A stretch of DNA of 64,000 nucleotides from Pseudomonas fulva. GTDB lineage: Bacteria; Pseudomonadota; Gammaproteobacteria; Pseudomonadales; Pseudomonadaceae. The stretch covers positions 59,869 through 123,868 of the forward strand of contig NZ_JADNYP010000016.1 of NCBI RefSeq assembly GCF_015680705.1. Direction: 5' to 3'. Positions 16,432 through 24,563 of the stretch are shown piece after piece. Each line of letters begins with the position of its first letter. Positions within the stretch are counted from its first letter, which is position 1. The notes beneath the pieces are model-generated. The model searched no databases, was not told the origin of the DNA, and worked only from the letters and a program-made list of their open reading frames with translations. The translations under genes were made by a program, and so were the position numbers.

Positions 16432-16941
16432 TCAGGAGGGCGGCGCCTGTCGGGTCGTCGATAATGGGTCGACCGATATGCATATGCGTGTCTGACGGTC
16501 CATGTTGTAGACCACCCAGCGATGATGCCGGCTCGCCGGCAGGCCCACCGCGCGCAGCACATGTGTCTCGATCGTCCGCTGCGTATCCGCGCCGGACAGC
16601 ACGATGGTCATCGTGTCCGGCAATCCATCCCCGGTAGCCAGTTCCATCAGCGGCAGCTGCAGCGCTGCTGGGCTTGCGGCACGCTCCAGGAGGGCGACGC
16701 CTGCCCTGGTCGTGTCCTCGCGCTCGAGCCGGTTGGCAGGGAAGTAGAGCGACCTGTGATTGAAGTTCAAGGTCAGGAAGAACAGGATCGTGAGAAAGAA
16801 CGGGAAGCCGACCAGGAACCAGGTGTAGATGGTCTGGCTGCGTTCGCTCAGGAACGGTAGGGAGGCCAGCGCGGATGCCTCTATGATCCCGGCGAAGATG
16901 GCGATGATGGTCAGCGGGCTGATGGTTTGTGGCGGGCTCAT
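16432..16941 (-). CDS. Small inner-membrane protein of unknown function
   Basis: I do not recognise a named family. The 169-residue product starts MSPPQTISPLTIIAIFAGII and has two close hydrophobic stretches: TIIAIFAGIIEASALASLPF (about residues 10-29) and TWFLVGFPFFLTILFFLTLNF (about 40-60). A soluble domain of some 105 residues follows, containing TMTIVLSGADTQRTIETHVLRAVGLPASRHH. A two-helix hairpin with a cytoplasmic tail is the likely topology. AGAGGGGG precedes the ATG. It is convergent with argG and divergent from the response-regulator gene. Confidence 0.7.
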   Translation of the reverse strand: MSPPQTISPLTIIAIFAGIIEASALASLPFLSERSQTIYTWFLVGFPFFLTILFFLTLNFNHRSLYFPANRLEREDTTRAGVALLERAASPAALQLPLMELATGDGLPDTMTIVLSGADTQRTIETHVLRAVGLPASRHHRWVVYNMDRQTRICISVDPLSTTRQAPPS

Positions 16942-17323
16942 GGGACCCCCTCTCGAGTGCATTGCGTGCGGGTTTAGCATGCTTGGCGCTGATGTTCGAA
17001 AGTGAGCCATTTCGCCCCCAGGAAAGACTACCCGGGCGGCCTGGCGATCCAGGCGTTTTTCGCCATGCACGATGGAACGATGCCTGCATCGGAAAACGGC
17101 TTTGTCTGCTGTTTCATATCTTTTGCCGTTGTTAGTCTTCAGGCCGAAGTCGTTCCGAATTCTGTTTGAATCTAAATCAAAAAGTTACTAGATGTAGGAC
17201 CTTTCGCTAGTTGATGTAAGTTTTATCTCGGCAGGTAAATGTGCGGGGAGACGCCACGCACTCGAGCGGTCGTCTCGGTTATTGTACGGATTCAGAACTA
17301 GAACAACGGAAAGTTGATATCGC
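16942..17323. promoter_or_regulatory. Divergent intergenic region before the response-regulator gene
   Basis: This gap is 382 bases long. The half next to the membrane-protein gene is GC-rich and I see no feature in it. The half from about 17150 to 17232 is AT-rich and contains two similar blocks, ACTAGATGTAGG and GCTAGTTGATGTAAG, that could be a repeated binding site for the promoter of the downstream regulator. I could not assign a clear -35/-10 pair. Confidence 0.35.
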
Positions 17324-17950
17324 ATGAACAAGGTATTGATCGTGGATGATCATCCGGTCATTCGTCTGGCGGTGCGCATGCTGATGGAACGACATGGGTA
17401 CGAGGTCGCGGCGGAGACCGACAATGGCGTGGATGCGTTGCAGCTGGCGAGGGAGCATCTTCCCGACATCGTGATCCTGGACATCGGGATTCCCAAGCTC
17501 GACGGCCTGGAAGTGATCACCCGCCTGTCCATGTGCAGCGCGCACACCAAGGTGCTGGTGCTGACATCCCAGGCGCCAGGCCACTTTTCGATGCGCTGCA
17601 TGCAGGCTGGGGCTGCCGGCTACGTCTGCAAGCAGCAGGAGCTCACCGAACTGCTCAGTGCCATCAAGGCGGTGCTGTCCGGCTACAGTTACTTCCCCAA
17701 TCAGGCCCTGCACAAGGCACGATGCATCATCAACGGAGGTACCGAGACGGAAATGGTCGAGCGCTTGTCAGGGCGCGAGATGATGGTGTTGCAGCAGCTG
17801 GCCAAGGGACGCAGCAACAAGGAGATCGCCGACAGCATGTTCCTCAGCAACAAGACGGTCAGCACCTACAAGACCCGCCTGTTGCACAAGCTCAATGCCC
17901 GTTCGCTGGTGGACCTCATCGAACTTGCCCAGCGACACGGACTGGTATGA
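17324..17950 (+). CDS. Orphan NarL/LuxR-type response regulator
   Basis: This is a DNA-binding response regulator of the BvgA/NarL class. The 208-residue protein has an N-terminal receiver domain (MNKVLIVDDHPVIRLAVRML, phospho-acceptor Asp in VILDIGIPKLDG at about residue 53, conserved Thr in VLVLTSQ and Lys in YVCKQQE). A LuxR helix-turn-helix follows at about residues 143-205 (LSGREMMVLQQLAKGRSNKE, then NKTVSTYKTRLLHKL). No sensor kinase gene is adjacent, so the partner is unknown. It resembles regulators of the Roc/Evg type that pair with hybrid kinases elsewhere. A terminator follows immediately. Confidence 0.9.
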   Translation: MNKVLIVDDHPVIRLAVRMLMERHGYEVAAETDNGVDALQLAREHLPDIVILDIGIPKLDGLEVITRLSMCSAHTKVLVLTSQAPGHFSMRCMQAGAAGYVCKQQELTELLSAIKAVLSGYSYFPNQALHKARCIINGGTETEMVERLSGREMMVLQQLAKGRSNKEIADSMFLSNKTVSTYKTRLLHKLNARSLVDLIELAQRHGLV

Positions 17951-17954
17951 GGCA

Positions 17955-17977
17955 CCAAGCCTCCAACGGAGGCTTGG
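17955..17977. terminator. Hairpin between the response-regulator gene and the PA3496-type gene
   Basis: CCAAGCCTCC and GGAGGCTTGG form a perfect 10-bp stem with an AAC loop between two convergent genes. T-runs are weak on both sides (ATTTT a few bases later on the plus strand), so termination efficiency is uncertain. Confidence 0.7.
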
Positions 17978-17987
17978 CCAGCGATTT

Positions 17988-18164
17988 TCAGAAATCGTAA
18001 TCGTATTCTGCCAGCTGTTTCTGCAGGCGCCGTTCTTCGAGCAGGTTGTCGATGGTGCGACGCTTGGTCAGGTTGGTCTTCGCAGTCTCGACAGGCGCTT
18101 CGCCATCGTCTTCGCTGCTGGTGAAATCATCGTCCAGGACAAGATCTTCTTTATCGGTACTCAT
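17988..18164 (-). CDS. PA3496-family small acidic protein (58 residues)
   Basis: This short gene encodes a 58-residue product starting MSTDKEDLVLDDDFTSSEDD and ending LAEYDYDF. The first half is strongly acidic, and the second half is a basic, helix-prone stretch (LTKRRTIDNLLEERRLQKQL). It has no signal peptide or membrane segment. I recognise it as the PA3496 family, annotated as putative envelope integrity proteins; it lies next to nth in P. aeruginosa as here. GAGTGACTC-like sequence precedes the ATG, with a usable GGAGTG ribosome site. The real molecular role is not established. Confidence 0.85.
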   Translation of the reverse strand: MSTDKEDLVLDDDFTSSEDDGEAPVETAKTNLTKRRTIDNLLEERRLQKQLAEYDYDF

Positions 18165-18268
18165 GAGTCACTCCAAGCCAAGAGGGCCGTTGGCCGACCT
18201 TATAGCGAGAATCATGGCGACGGTAAAAAAGATTTTTTCAATCGAAGGGCGTGGCTTTCCCAATAACC

Positions 18269-18907
18269 TCAATCATCACTTGTCTTCGCCTTGTATTCGC
18301 ACAGGTCTTCGATGCGACAGCTGCCGCAGCGGGGCTTGCGTGCCTGGCAAACGTACCTGCCATGCAGAATCAGCCAGTGGTGGGCATCGAGCAAGTAGTC
18401 GCGTGGCACGAACTTCAACAGCTTTCTTTCGACTTCCAGCACGTTCTTGCCTGGGGCGATGCCAGTGCGATTGCTGACTCGAAAGATGTGCGTATCGACG
18501 GCCATGGTCAATTGCCGGAACGCTGTGTTGAGGACCACGTTGGCCGTCTTGCGTCCCACGCCGGGCAACGCCTCGAGGGCTTCGCGGGTCTGTGGGACCT
18601 CGCCAGCATGCCGTTCGATCAACAGGCGACAGGTCTCGATGACGTTGCGTGCCTTGCTGTTGTACAGGCCGATGGTCCTGATGTACTCGCTCAGGCCGTC
18701 CACTCCCAGGGCAAGCACCGCTTGTGGCGTATTGGCGACCGGGAACAGCCTGGCCGTGGCCTTGTTGACACCCACGTCCGTTGCCTGCGCCGACAGGATC
18801 ACGGCGATCAACAGTTCGAATGGCGTGGTATAGGCCAGTTCGGTCCGCGGTTCGGGATTGTCTTCATGGAGCCTGCGAAAGATCTCCAGGCGCTTGGCGG
18901 CATTCAT
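18269..18907 (-). CDS. nth: Endonuclease III (base-excision repair)
   Basis: This bifunctional DNA glycosylase/AP lyase removes oxidised pyrimidines. The 212-residue protein contains the helix-hairpin-helix LPGVGRKTANVVL with the catalytic lysine, the catalytic aspartate in VDTHIFRVSNRTG, and the C-terminal [4Fe-4S] cluster cysteines in the spacing C-x6-C-x2-C-x5-C (VCQARKPRCGSCRIEDLC). In P. aeruginosa the rnf genes flank nth, but no rnf gene lies between nth and metG here. Confidence 0.96.
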   Translation of the reverse strand: MNAAKRLEIFRRLHEDNPEPRTELAYTTPFELLIAVILSAQATDVGVNKATARLFPVANTPQAVLALGVDGLSEYIRTIGLYNSKARNVIETCRLLIERHAGEVPQTREALEALPGVGRKTANVVLNTAFRQLTMAVDTHIFRVSNRTGIAPGKNVLEVERKLLKFVPRDYLLDAHHWLILHGRYVCQARKPRCGSCRIEDLCEYKAKTSDD

Positions 18908-19058
18908 GGTTGGGGCATTCCTTGACGTGGTGCGCGGCGCTGCCTCGTACCAGGTCGATTGTAACGGGTACGGCGGTCAGGCGAGAAAGCATGCGACCCT
19001 GGTGCCGCCAAGCGGCGCCAGGCGGGAAGGCCCCGGCCCAGCGGCCGGGGCTGGCGCG

Positions 19059-21098
19059 TCACTTGATGCGTTGGCCAGGCTTGGCACCGCTGTCGGGGCT
19101 GAGCAGGTAGATTTCCTCGCCGCCAGGACCAGCCGCCATGACCATGCCCTCGGACACGCCGAAGCGCATCTTGCGGGGCTTGAGGTTGGCCACCATCATG
19201 GTCAGGCGGCCTTCGAGCTTGGCTGGATCCGGGTACGCCGACTTGATGCCGGAGAAGACATTGCGTTGCTCGTCACCGATGTCGAGAGTCAGGCGCAGCA
19301 ACTTGTCGGCCCCTTCCACCGCCTCGGCCTTGACGATCAGCGCCACACGAAGGTCGACCGCGGCAAAGGTGTCGAACTCGATCTGCTCTGCCAGTGGGTC
19401 CTTGGCCAGTTCGCCGTTGCCGGCCGGTGCCGCGGGCTGCGCCACGGCCAGGTCCTGCTTGCTGGCTGCGATCATCGCCTCGATCCGGGCTGGCTCGATG
19501 CGACTCATCAGCGGCTTGAAGGCATTGAGCTGATGGTTCTCCAGGCGCGACTGGTAGTCGTTCCAGGCAAGCGGAGCCACGTTGAGGAACGCCTCGGCAT
19601 CGGCCGCCATGACCGGCAGCACGGGCTTGAGGAAGATCACCAGCAGGCGGAACAGGTTGATGCCTTGGGCGCAGATGGCCTGCACCTGATCCTGCTGGCC
19701 TTCCTGCTTGGCCAGCGACCACGGCGCCTTGTCGGCGATCCAGGCGTTGGCGCGATCGGCCAGGGCCATGATTTCGCGCATGGCGCGGGCGAAATCACGG
19801 GCCTCGTAGGCTTCGGCGATCGAAGGCGCGGCCTGGACGAAGGCGTCGGTCAGTTCCGGCGCGGCGTGCGCGGCCACCAGCACGCCCTGGTTGCCCTTGT
19901 GGATGAATCCGGCGCAACGGCTGGCGATATTGACCACCTTGCCGACCAGGTCGGAATTGACCTTCTGGACGAAATCCTCGAGGTTCAGGTCCAGGTCATC
20001 GACGCTGCGTCCCAGCTTGGAGGCGTAGTAGTAGCGCAGGTATTCCGGTGCCAGGTGGTCCAGGTAGGTGCGAGCCTTGATGAAGGTGCCACGCGACTTG
20101 GACATCTTGGCACCATTGACGGTCAGGTAGCCGTGCACATTGATGCCGGTCGGCTTGCGCAGACCGGCGCCTTCGAGCATGGCCGGCCAGAACAGGGCGT
20201 GGAAGTTGACGATGTCCTTGCCGATGAAATGGTACAGCTCGGCTTTGGAGTCCTTGTTCCAGAACGCGTCGAAATCCAGCTCCGGACGACGCGCGCAAAG
20301 GTTCTTGAAGCTGGCCATGTAGCCGATGGGCGCGTCCAGCCAGACGTAGAAGTACTTGCCGGGTTCATCTGGAATCTCGAAGCCGAAGTACGGAGCATCG
20401 CGGGAGATGTCCCATTCCTGCAGGCCGGCGTCGAGCCACTCGGCCAGCTTGTTGGCTACCGCATCCTGCAGCGTACCGCTGCGGGTCCACTCCTGCAGCA
20501 TGGCCTGGAACTGCGGAAGCTTGAAGAAGAAGTGCCGGGAATCGCGCAGCACCGGGGTGGCGCCGGAAATCGCCGACTTGGGGTCCTTCAGCTCGGTCGG
20601 CGAGTAGGTCGCGCCGCATTTTTCGCAGTTGTCGCCATACTGGTCTTCGGCCGCGCAGCGCGGGCAGGTGCCCTTGATGAACCGGTCGGCGAGGAACATG
20701 CCTTTTTCCGGGTCGAAGTACTGGGTCACCGAGCGGCTGGCGATGTGCCCGGCATCGCGCAGGCGGCGATAGACCAGGCTGGACAGCTCGCGGTTTTCTT
20801 CGCAGTGGGTCGAATGGAAGTTGTCGAAGTCGACCAGGAAGTCGGCGAAGTCGCGGCTGTGCTCGGCCTGGACATTGGCGATGAGTTGCTCGGGGGTGAT
20901 GCCTTCCTTCTCGGCGCGCAGCATGATGGCCGAACCGTGAGCGTCGTCGGCGCAGACATAGATGCACTGGTTGCCACGCAGCTTCTGGAAGCGAACCCAC
21001 ATGTCCGTCTGGATGTACTCCAGCATGTGGCCAAGGTGGATCGAACCATTGGCGTAGGGCAGGGCGCTGGTGACGAGAATCTGGCGTGGCTCGGACAT
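19059..21098 (-). CDS. metG: Methionyl-tRNA synthetase
   Basis: MetG charges tRNA(Met). The 679-residue protein has the class I HIGH-type motif (YANGSIHLGHML, about residues 15-26), the zinc knuckle CPRCAAEDQYGDNCEKCG, the KMSKS loop (AKMSKSRGTF) and an anticodon-binding helical domain. A C-terminal EMAP/Trbp111-like tRNA-binding and dimerisation domain (IEFDTFAAVDLRVALI to the end) is also present. This is the long E. coli-like form. It is divergently transcribed from apbC. Confidence 0.98.
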   Translation of the reverse strand: MSEPRQILVTSALPYANGSIHLGHMLEYIQTDMWVRFQKLRGNQCIYVCADDAHGSAIMLRAEKEGITPEQLIANVQAEHSRDFADFLVDFDNFHSTHCEENRELSSLVYRRLRDAGHIASRSVTQYFDPEKGMFLADRFIKGTCPRCAAEDQYGDNCEKCGATYSPTELKDPKSAISGATPVLRDSRHFFFKLPQFQAMLQEWTRSGTLQDAVANKLAEWLDAGLQEWDISRDAPYFGFEIPDEPGKYFYVWLDAPIGYMASFKNLCARRPELDFDAFWNKDSKAELYHFIGKDIVNFHALFWPAMLEGAGLRKPTGINVHGYLTVNGAKMSKSRGTFIKARTYLDHLAPEYLRYYYASKLGRSVDDLDLNLEDFVQKVNSDLVGKVVNIASRCAGFIHKGNQGVLVAAHAAPELTDAFVQAAPSIAEAYEARDFARAMREIMALADRANAWIADKAPWSLAKQEGQQDQVQAICAQGINLFRLLVIFLKPVLPVMAADAEAFLNVAPLAWNDYQSRLENHQLNAFKPLMSRIEPARIEAMIAASKQDLAVAQPAAPAGNGELAKDPLAEQIEFDTFAAVDLRVALIVKAEAVEGADKLLRLTLDIGDEQRNVFSGIKSAYPDPAKLEGRLTMMVANLKPRKMRFGVSEGMVMAAGPGGEEIYLLSPDSGAKPGQRIK

Positions 21099-21256
21099 GG
21101 GGGCTCGGCTACTTATGTGGCGACGGGTGAACTTGACGATGATCGGCCACTATAAAGCGCCGGGAAATATATTTCACCCCATCAGCGCATCTGATGCCGG
21201 TCGACGGGTTAGCATAGGGGCTCGATTCATCAGTCAGTCTTGCCACGGGAGTCTCC

Positions 21257-22351
21257 ATGAGTGCCGTCACGCGTGCCGCCGTCGAAGCCATCCTTCGCCA
21301 GTACACCGATCCCTACCTGAACCAGGACCCGGTCAGCGCAGGCTGTGTCCGCAGTATCGACATCCAGGCAGGCCAGGTCGATGTACAGCTGCAGCTGGGC
21401 TATGCCGCCGGGCTGTTCGCCAATGGCTGGGCCCAGGTGTTGCGCTCGGCCATCGAAGGCCTGCCTGGCGTGGCGGCGGCGCGGGTCAGCGTCGACACCG
21501 TGATCGCCGCGCACAAGGCGCAAGCCCAGGTGCCAGGCATGGCCAACGTGAAGAACGTCATCGCGGTGGCTTCGGGCAAGGGCGGGGTGGGCAAGTCGAC
21601 CACTGCTGCCAACCTGGCCCTGGCCCTGGCTCGCGAAGGCGCCAGGGTCGGCATCCTCGATGCCGATATCTATGGGCCCAGCCAAGGGGTCATGTTCGGT
21701 ATCCCCGAAGGTACCCGGCCGCAGATACGCGAGCAGAAGTGGTTCGTACCGATCAAGGCCCATGGCGTGGAAGTCATGTCCATGGCCTTCCTTACCGATG
21801 ACAATACCCCGATGGTCTGGCGCGGTCCGATGGTGTCCGGCGCCTTGCTGCAACTGGTGACCCAGACGGCCTGGGACGATCTCGATTACCTGGTGATCGA
21901 CATGCCCCCGGGTACCGGCGACATCCAGCTGACCCTGGCGCAGAAAGTCCCCGTGGCCGGTTCGGTGATCGTCACCACGCCGCAGGACCTGGCATTGCTG
22001 GACGCTCGCAAGGGCGTGGAAATGTTCCGCAAGGTCAACATCCCGGTGCTGGGAGTGGTGGAGAACATGGCCGTGCACATCTGTTCGAACTGCGGCCACG
22101 CCGAGCACCTGTTCGGTGAAGGCGGCGGCGAGAAGCTGGCGGCGCAATACGGCGTCGAGCTGCTGGCATCGCTGCCGTTGTCCATGCTGATCCGTGAGCA
22201 GGCCGACAATGGCCGGCCAACCGCCATCGCCGAACCGGAAAGCCAGATTGCGATGATCTATCAGGAACTGGCGCGCCAGGTAGGTGCTCGCATCGTCCTG
22301 CAGGAAGCCGCGACGCCAGCGATGCCGAGCATCACCATCAGCGAGGACTGA
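21257..22351 (+). CDS. apbC: Iron-sulfur cluster carrier ATPase (Mrp/ApbC)
   Basis: This P-loop ATPase of the Mrp/NBP35 family transfers [4Fe-4S] clusters to target proteins. The 364-residue protein has an N-terminal MIP18/DUF59-like domain (about 1-90), the deviant Walker A GKGGVGKSTTAANLALAL (about 112-129), the switch IDMPPGTGDIQLTL, and the cluster-binding C-x2-C in HICSNCGHAEHLF. The ATG is preceded by GGGAGTC. It is divergent from metG, an arrangement found in other gammaproteobacteria. Confidence 0.94.
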   Translation: MSAVTRAAVEAILRQYTDPYLNQDPVSAGCVRSIDIQAGQVDVQLQLGYAAGLFANGWAQVLRSAIEGLPGVAAARVSVDTVIAAHKAQAQVPGMANVKNVIAVASGKGGVGKSTTAANLALALAREGARVGILDADIYGPSQGVMFGIPEGTRPQIREQKWFVPIKAHGVEVMSMAFLTDDNTPMVWRGPMVSGALLQLVTQTAWDDLDYLVIDMPPGTGDIQLTLAQKVPVAGSVIVTTPQDLALLDARKGVEMFRKVNIPVLGVVENMAVHICSNCGHAEHLFGEGGGEKLAAQYGVELLASLPLSMLIREQADNGRPTAIAEPESQIAMIYQELARQVGARIVLQEAATPAMPSITISED

Positions 22352-22434
22352 GCGCACCCGCGGCGTGGTGGCCGCGTCGAGCCATCACGCCAGCCTGCCG
22401 ACTCGACCGTTGCAGGGCTGGCCCAGGCATAAAA

Positions 22435-22455
22435 AAACCCGCCGATGGCGGGTTT
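22435..22455. terminator. Bidirectional terminator between apbC and the cold-shock gene
   Basis: AAACCCGCC and GGCGGGTTT form a 9-bp stem with a GAT loop. A run of seven A on the left serves as the T-run for the minus-strand cold-shock gene. Confidence 0.9.
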
Positions 22456-22479
22456 CTTCAAGCGCGAAGCGAGATCGAC

Positions 22480-22689
22480 TTAGGCGATCTGGACTTCTTC
22501 AGCCTGCATGCCTTTCTGGCCGCGGGTAGCGACGAAAGTAACAGCCTGGCCTTCTTTCAGGGTTTTGAAGCCGTCAGCCTGGATGGCCTTGAAGTGTACG
22601 AACAGGTCGTCACCCGACTGAGGGGTGATGAAGCCGTAGCCCTTCTCATCGTTGAACCACTTGACAACACCGGATTGGCGATTGGACAT
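22480..22689 (-). CDS. Cold-shock-domain protein (CspA family)
   Basis: This is a 69-residue single-domain RNA/DNA chaperone. Both nucleic-acid-binding motifs are present: RNP1 KGYGFI (about residues 16-21) and RNP2 LFVHF (about 29-33), with the start MSNRQSGVVKWFNDEKGYGF. AAGGAG lies a few bases before the ATG. The leader upstream is long and could fold, as is usual for csp genes, but I cannot tell whether this copy responds to cold. Confidence 0.95.
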   Translation of the reverse strand: MSNRQSGVVKWFNDEKGYGFITPQSGDDLFVHFKAIQADGFKTLKEGQAVTFVATRGQKGMQAEEVQIA

Positions 22690-22946
22690 GTTTCTGTCTC
22701 CTTGGACAAAGTTGATTACGGCTCAGGAAACACCCCGGGCCGGGACTGAGTGCAAAGAGCAGGAAAATTCAGCGATGGGCCGATGGTAATCGTGCATCAA
22801 ACAGAGATTCTCGGTGTCACGTGCAGCACAGTGGCGTCACCATAACCCACTTTCCCCGGCCTGCCAATGGCCAACAGCGGCTTTGTCGAAATTCGGATCG
22901 ATGGAACCGGCAAGGCCCGTCTCGCGTGGTCTCGAGGGACGGAACT

Positions 22947-22974
22947 TTGCCGTCTGGCGCGGGTATCGTAAGAT
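22947..22974 (+). promoter_or_regulatory. Likely sigma-70 promoter of dcd
   Basis: TTGCCG and TAAGAT are separated by 16 bases, and the -10 ends 40 bases before the dcd ATG. The rest of the 325-base gap from 22690 holds the cold-shock gene leader near 22690-22800 and no other feature that I can support. Confidence 0.55.
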
Positions 22975-23014
22975 GCGCCCTGGTTTTCCCCATCGCATTT
23001 TCAGGACACCCGCC

Positions 23015-23581
23015 ATGAGCATCAAATCGGACAAGTGGATTCGCCGCATGGCGCAGGAACACGGCATGATCGAACCGTTCGTCGAGCGTCAGGTGCGCGG
23101 CGAGCAGGACAGCCGAGTCATTTCCTTCGGCGTCTCCAGCTACGGCTACGACGTGCGCTGCGCGGACGAATTCAAGGTCTTCACCAACATCAACTCGGCC
23201 ACCGTCGACCCGAAGAACTTCGATGCCGGCAGCTTCGTCGATGTCAAGAGCGATGTCTGCATCATTCCACCGAACTCCTTCGCCCTGGCCCGCACCGTCG
23301 AGTATTTCCGCATTCCGCGCAACGTGCTGACCATCTGCCTGGGCAAGAGCACCTATGCCCGTTGCGGCATCATCGTCAACGTCACGCCCCTGGAGCCGGA
23401 GTGGGAGGGCCATGTGACCCTGGAGTTCTCCAATACCACCACCTTGCCAGCCAAGATCTACGCCAACGAGGGCGTGGCCCAGATGCTTTTCCTGGAATCC
23501 GACGAAGAGTGCGAAGTGTCCTACAAGGACCGTGGTGGCAAGTACCAGGGACAGCGCGGCGTCACTCTTCCGCGGACCTGA
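23015..23581 (+). CDS. dcd: dCTP deaminase
   Basis: Dcd deaminates dCTP to dUTP, feeding dTMP synthesis. The 188-residue trimer-forming protein starts MSIKSDKWIRRMAQEHGMIE. It includes the conserved ISFGVSSYGYDVRC and GKSTYARCGIIVNVTPLEPEWEGHVTLE blocks, with the catalytic Glu in the latter, and the C-terminal nucleotide-closing tail GKYQGQRGVTLPRT. The start was set by family agreement; the upstream open frame has no similarity. Confidence 0.96.
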   Translation: MSIKSDKWIRRMAQEHGMIEPFVERQVRGEQDSRVISFGVSSYGYDVRCADEFKVFTNINSATVDPKNFDAGSFVDVKSDVCIIPPNSFALARTVEYFRIPRNVLTICLGKSTYARCGIIVNVTPLEPEWEGHVTLEFSNTTTLPAKIYANEGVAQMLFLESDEECEVSYKDRGGKYQGQRGVTLPRT

Positions 23582-23679
23582 TCGAACGTGGTCGGGAATT
23601 AGTTTTGCCAAAGGCACTCCAAGCTAGTGAACAGCCCTTGCACACACGACGTGTGCCGGCTCTTTGCCAGGAGTTGCCT

Positions 23680-23901
23680 ATGAAAATCGACCCCGCTATC
23701 AGTGCCAAGCTGGCCGTGCTGCAGCCCAACCAGATCGGGTTGTTGGCATGGTCGCTGCTGGCCCAGCCGCAAGGCTCCGTGCAGGCAGGTGGAATCCCTG
23801 GCCAGCCGGATCCGGACTTCCCGCAACCTTCCGAGCCGGAAACGCCGCCTGAAGGGGTGCCGACCATCCCTGACGAACCCCCACCGACTCCCCAGGCCTG
23901 A
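23680..23901 (+). CDS. Small proline-rich protein of unknown function
   Basis: This gene encodes 73 residues, starting MKIDPAISAKLAVLQPNQIG, with AGGAG seven bases before the ATG. The first half is a hydrophobic helix-prone region (KLAVLQPNQIGLLAWSLLA). The second half is a Pro/Glu tail with repeated P-E/P-D pairs (DPDFPQPSEPETPPEGVP, then PDEPPPTPQA). There is no cleavable signal. I do not recognise the family. A short hairpin (GCACAC, GTGTGC; 23640-23656) lies between dcd and this gene. The strong ribosome site argues that it is real. Confidence 0.7.
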   Translation: MKIDPAISAKLAVLQPNQIGLLAWSLLAQPQGSVQAGGIPGQPDPDFPQPSEPETPPEGVPTIPDEPPPTPQA

Positions 23902-23903
23902 GG

Positions 23904-24563
23904 TCAGGGCACTTCCCAGACCCGGTCGGCGCCTGTGAGGTAGACCTTCGCAGTCGCCGTTGGGGTGATTTCCCAGCCACCAGTGAACTCGCCGAACGCC
24001 GGCAGCAGGCTGACGCCTGCATCCATCAGGTAGCAAGGCAGGCGGAGACGCTGGCGCGCGCGGCCGCGCAGCACGTAGACCGGATGCACGTGCCCGGCGA
24101 GCACGGCATGGGTCGGGTGCGGCTGTGGCTCATGCTGCAGGGCGAACGGCCCGACCAGCCACGGCTCATCCAGCACCCGCATGCGCAGCTCGGCGGGCGG
24201 GTCGCCGGCATGGCGGTCATGGTTGCCGCGTATCAGCACGATGTCCAGCTCGGGATGGCTGGCGCGCCAGGCCTGGAGCCGCGCCAGTGTCGCCGGCGCC
24301 CGCGCATTGCGAGCGTGCAGGAAGTCGCCAAGCACCACCAGGCAACGGCAGGCATGGGCTGCCAGCAGGCTGTCCAGGCGTGCCAGGGTGGCCTGTGTGG
24401 TGCCGCGTGGCACCGGCTGGTGCAGGGCGCGATAGCTGGCGGCCTTGCCGATGTGCAGGTCGGCCACCAGCAGCATCTGCCGGCGGGGCCAGTAGATTGC
24501 CTTGTCAGGCAATAGCCAGAGCGTTTCGCCGCAGTGCTCGATCTGCTCGTGGTACAGGTTCAT
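23904..24563 (-). CDS. pdeM: Ligase-associated metallophosphoesterase/nuclease PdeM
   Basis: This calcineurin-type, Mn-dependent nuclease belongs to the ligase-associated DNA repair cluster; the P. putida enzyme has been described as a DNA nuclease/phosphodiesterase. The 219-residue protein shows all metal-site motifs in order: D-x-H in VADLHIGKA, GD-x2-H in LGDFLHARN, GNHD in IRGNHDRHAG, and GH-x-H in LAGHVHPVYV. Its ATG overlaps the stop of the helicase gene by four bases, so the two are translationally coupled. Confidence 0.92.
   Translation of the reverse strand: MNLYHEQIEHCGETLWLLPDKAIYWPRRQMLLVADLHIGKAASYRALHQPVPRGTTQATLARLDSLLAAHACRCLVVLGDFLHARNARAPATLARLQAWRASHPELDIVLIRGNHDRHAGDPPAELRMRVLDEPWLVGPFALQHEPQPHPTHAVLAGHVHPVYVLRGRARQRLRLPCYLMDAGVSLLPAFGEFTGGWEITPTATAKVYLTGADRVWEVP

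Noticed and set aside
18858..21155. Open frame of 765 codons opposite metG
   Set aside because: It mirrors metG on the other strand, has no ribosome site and its composition is the usual shadow of GC-rich codon use. The same applies to long frames opposite rapA (55042-57435), the exonuclease/acylase genes (30140-32875), dinG (36421-39069) and argG (15083-17089).
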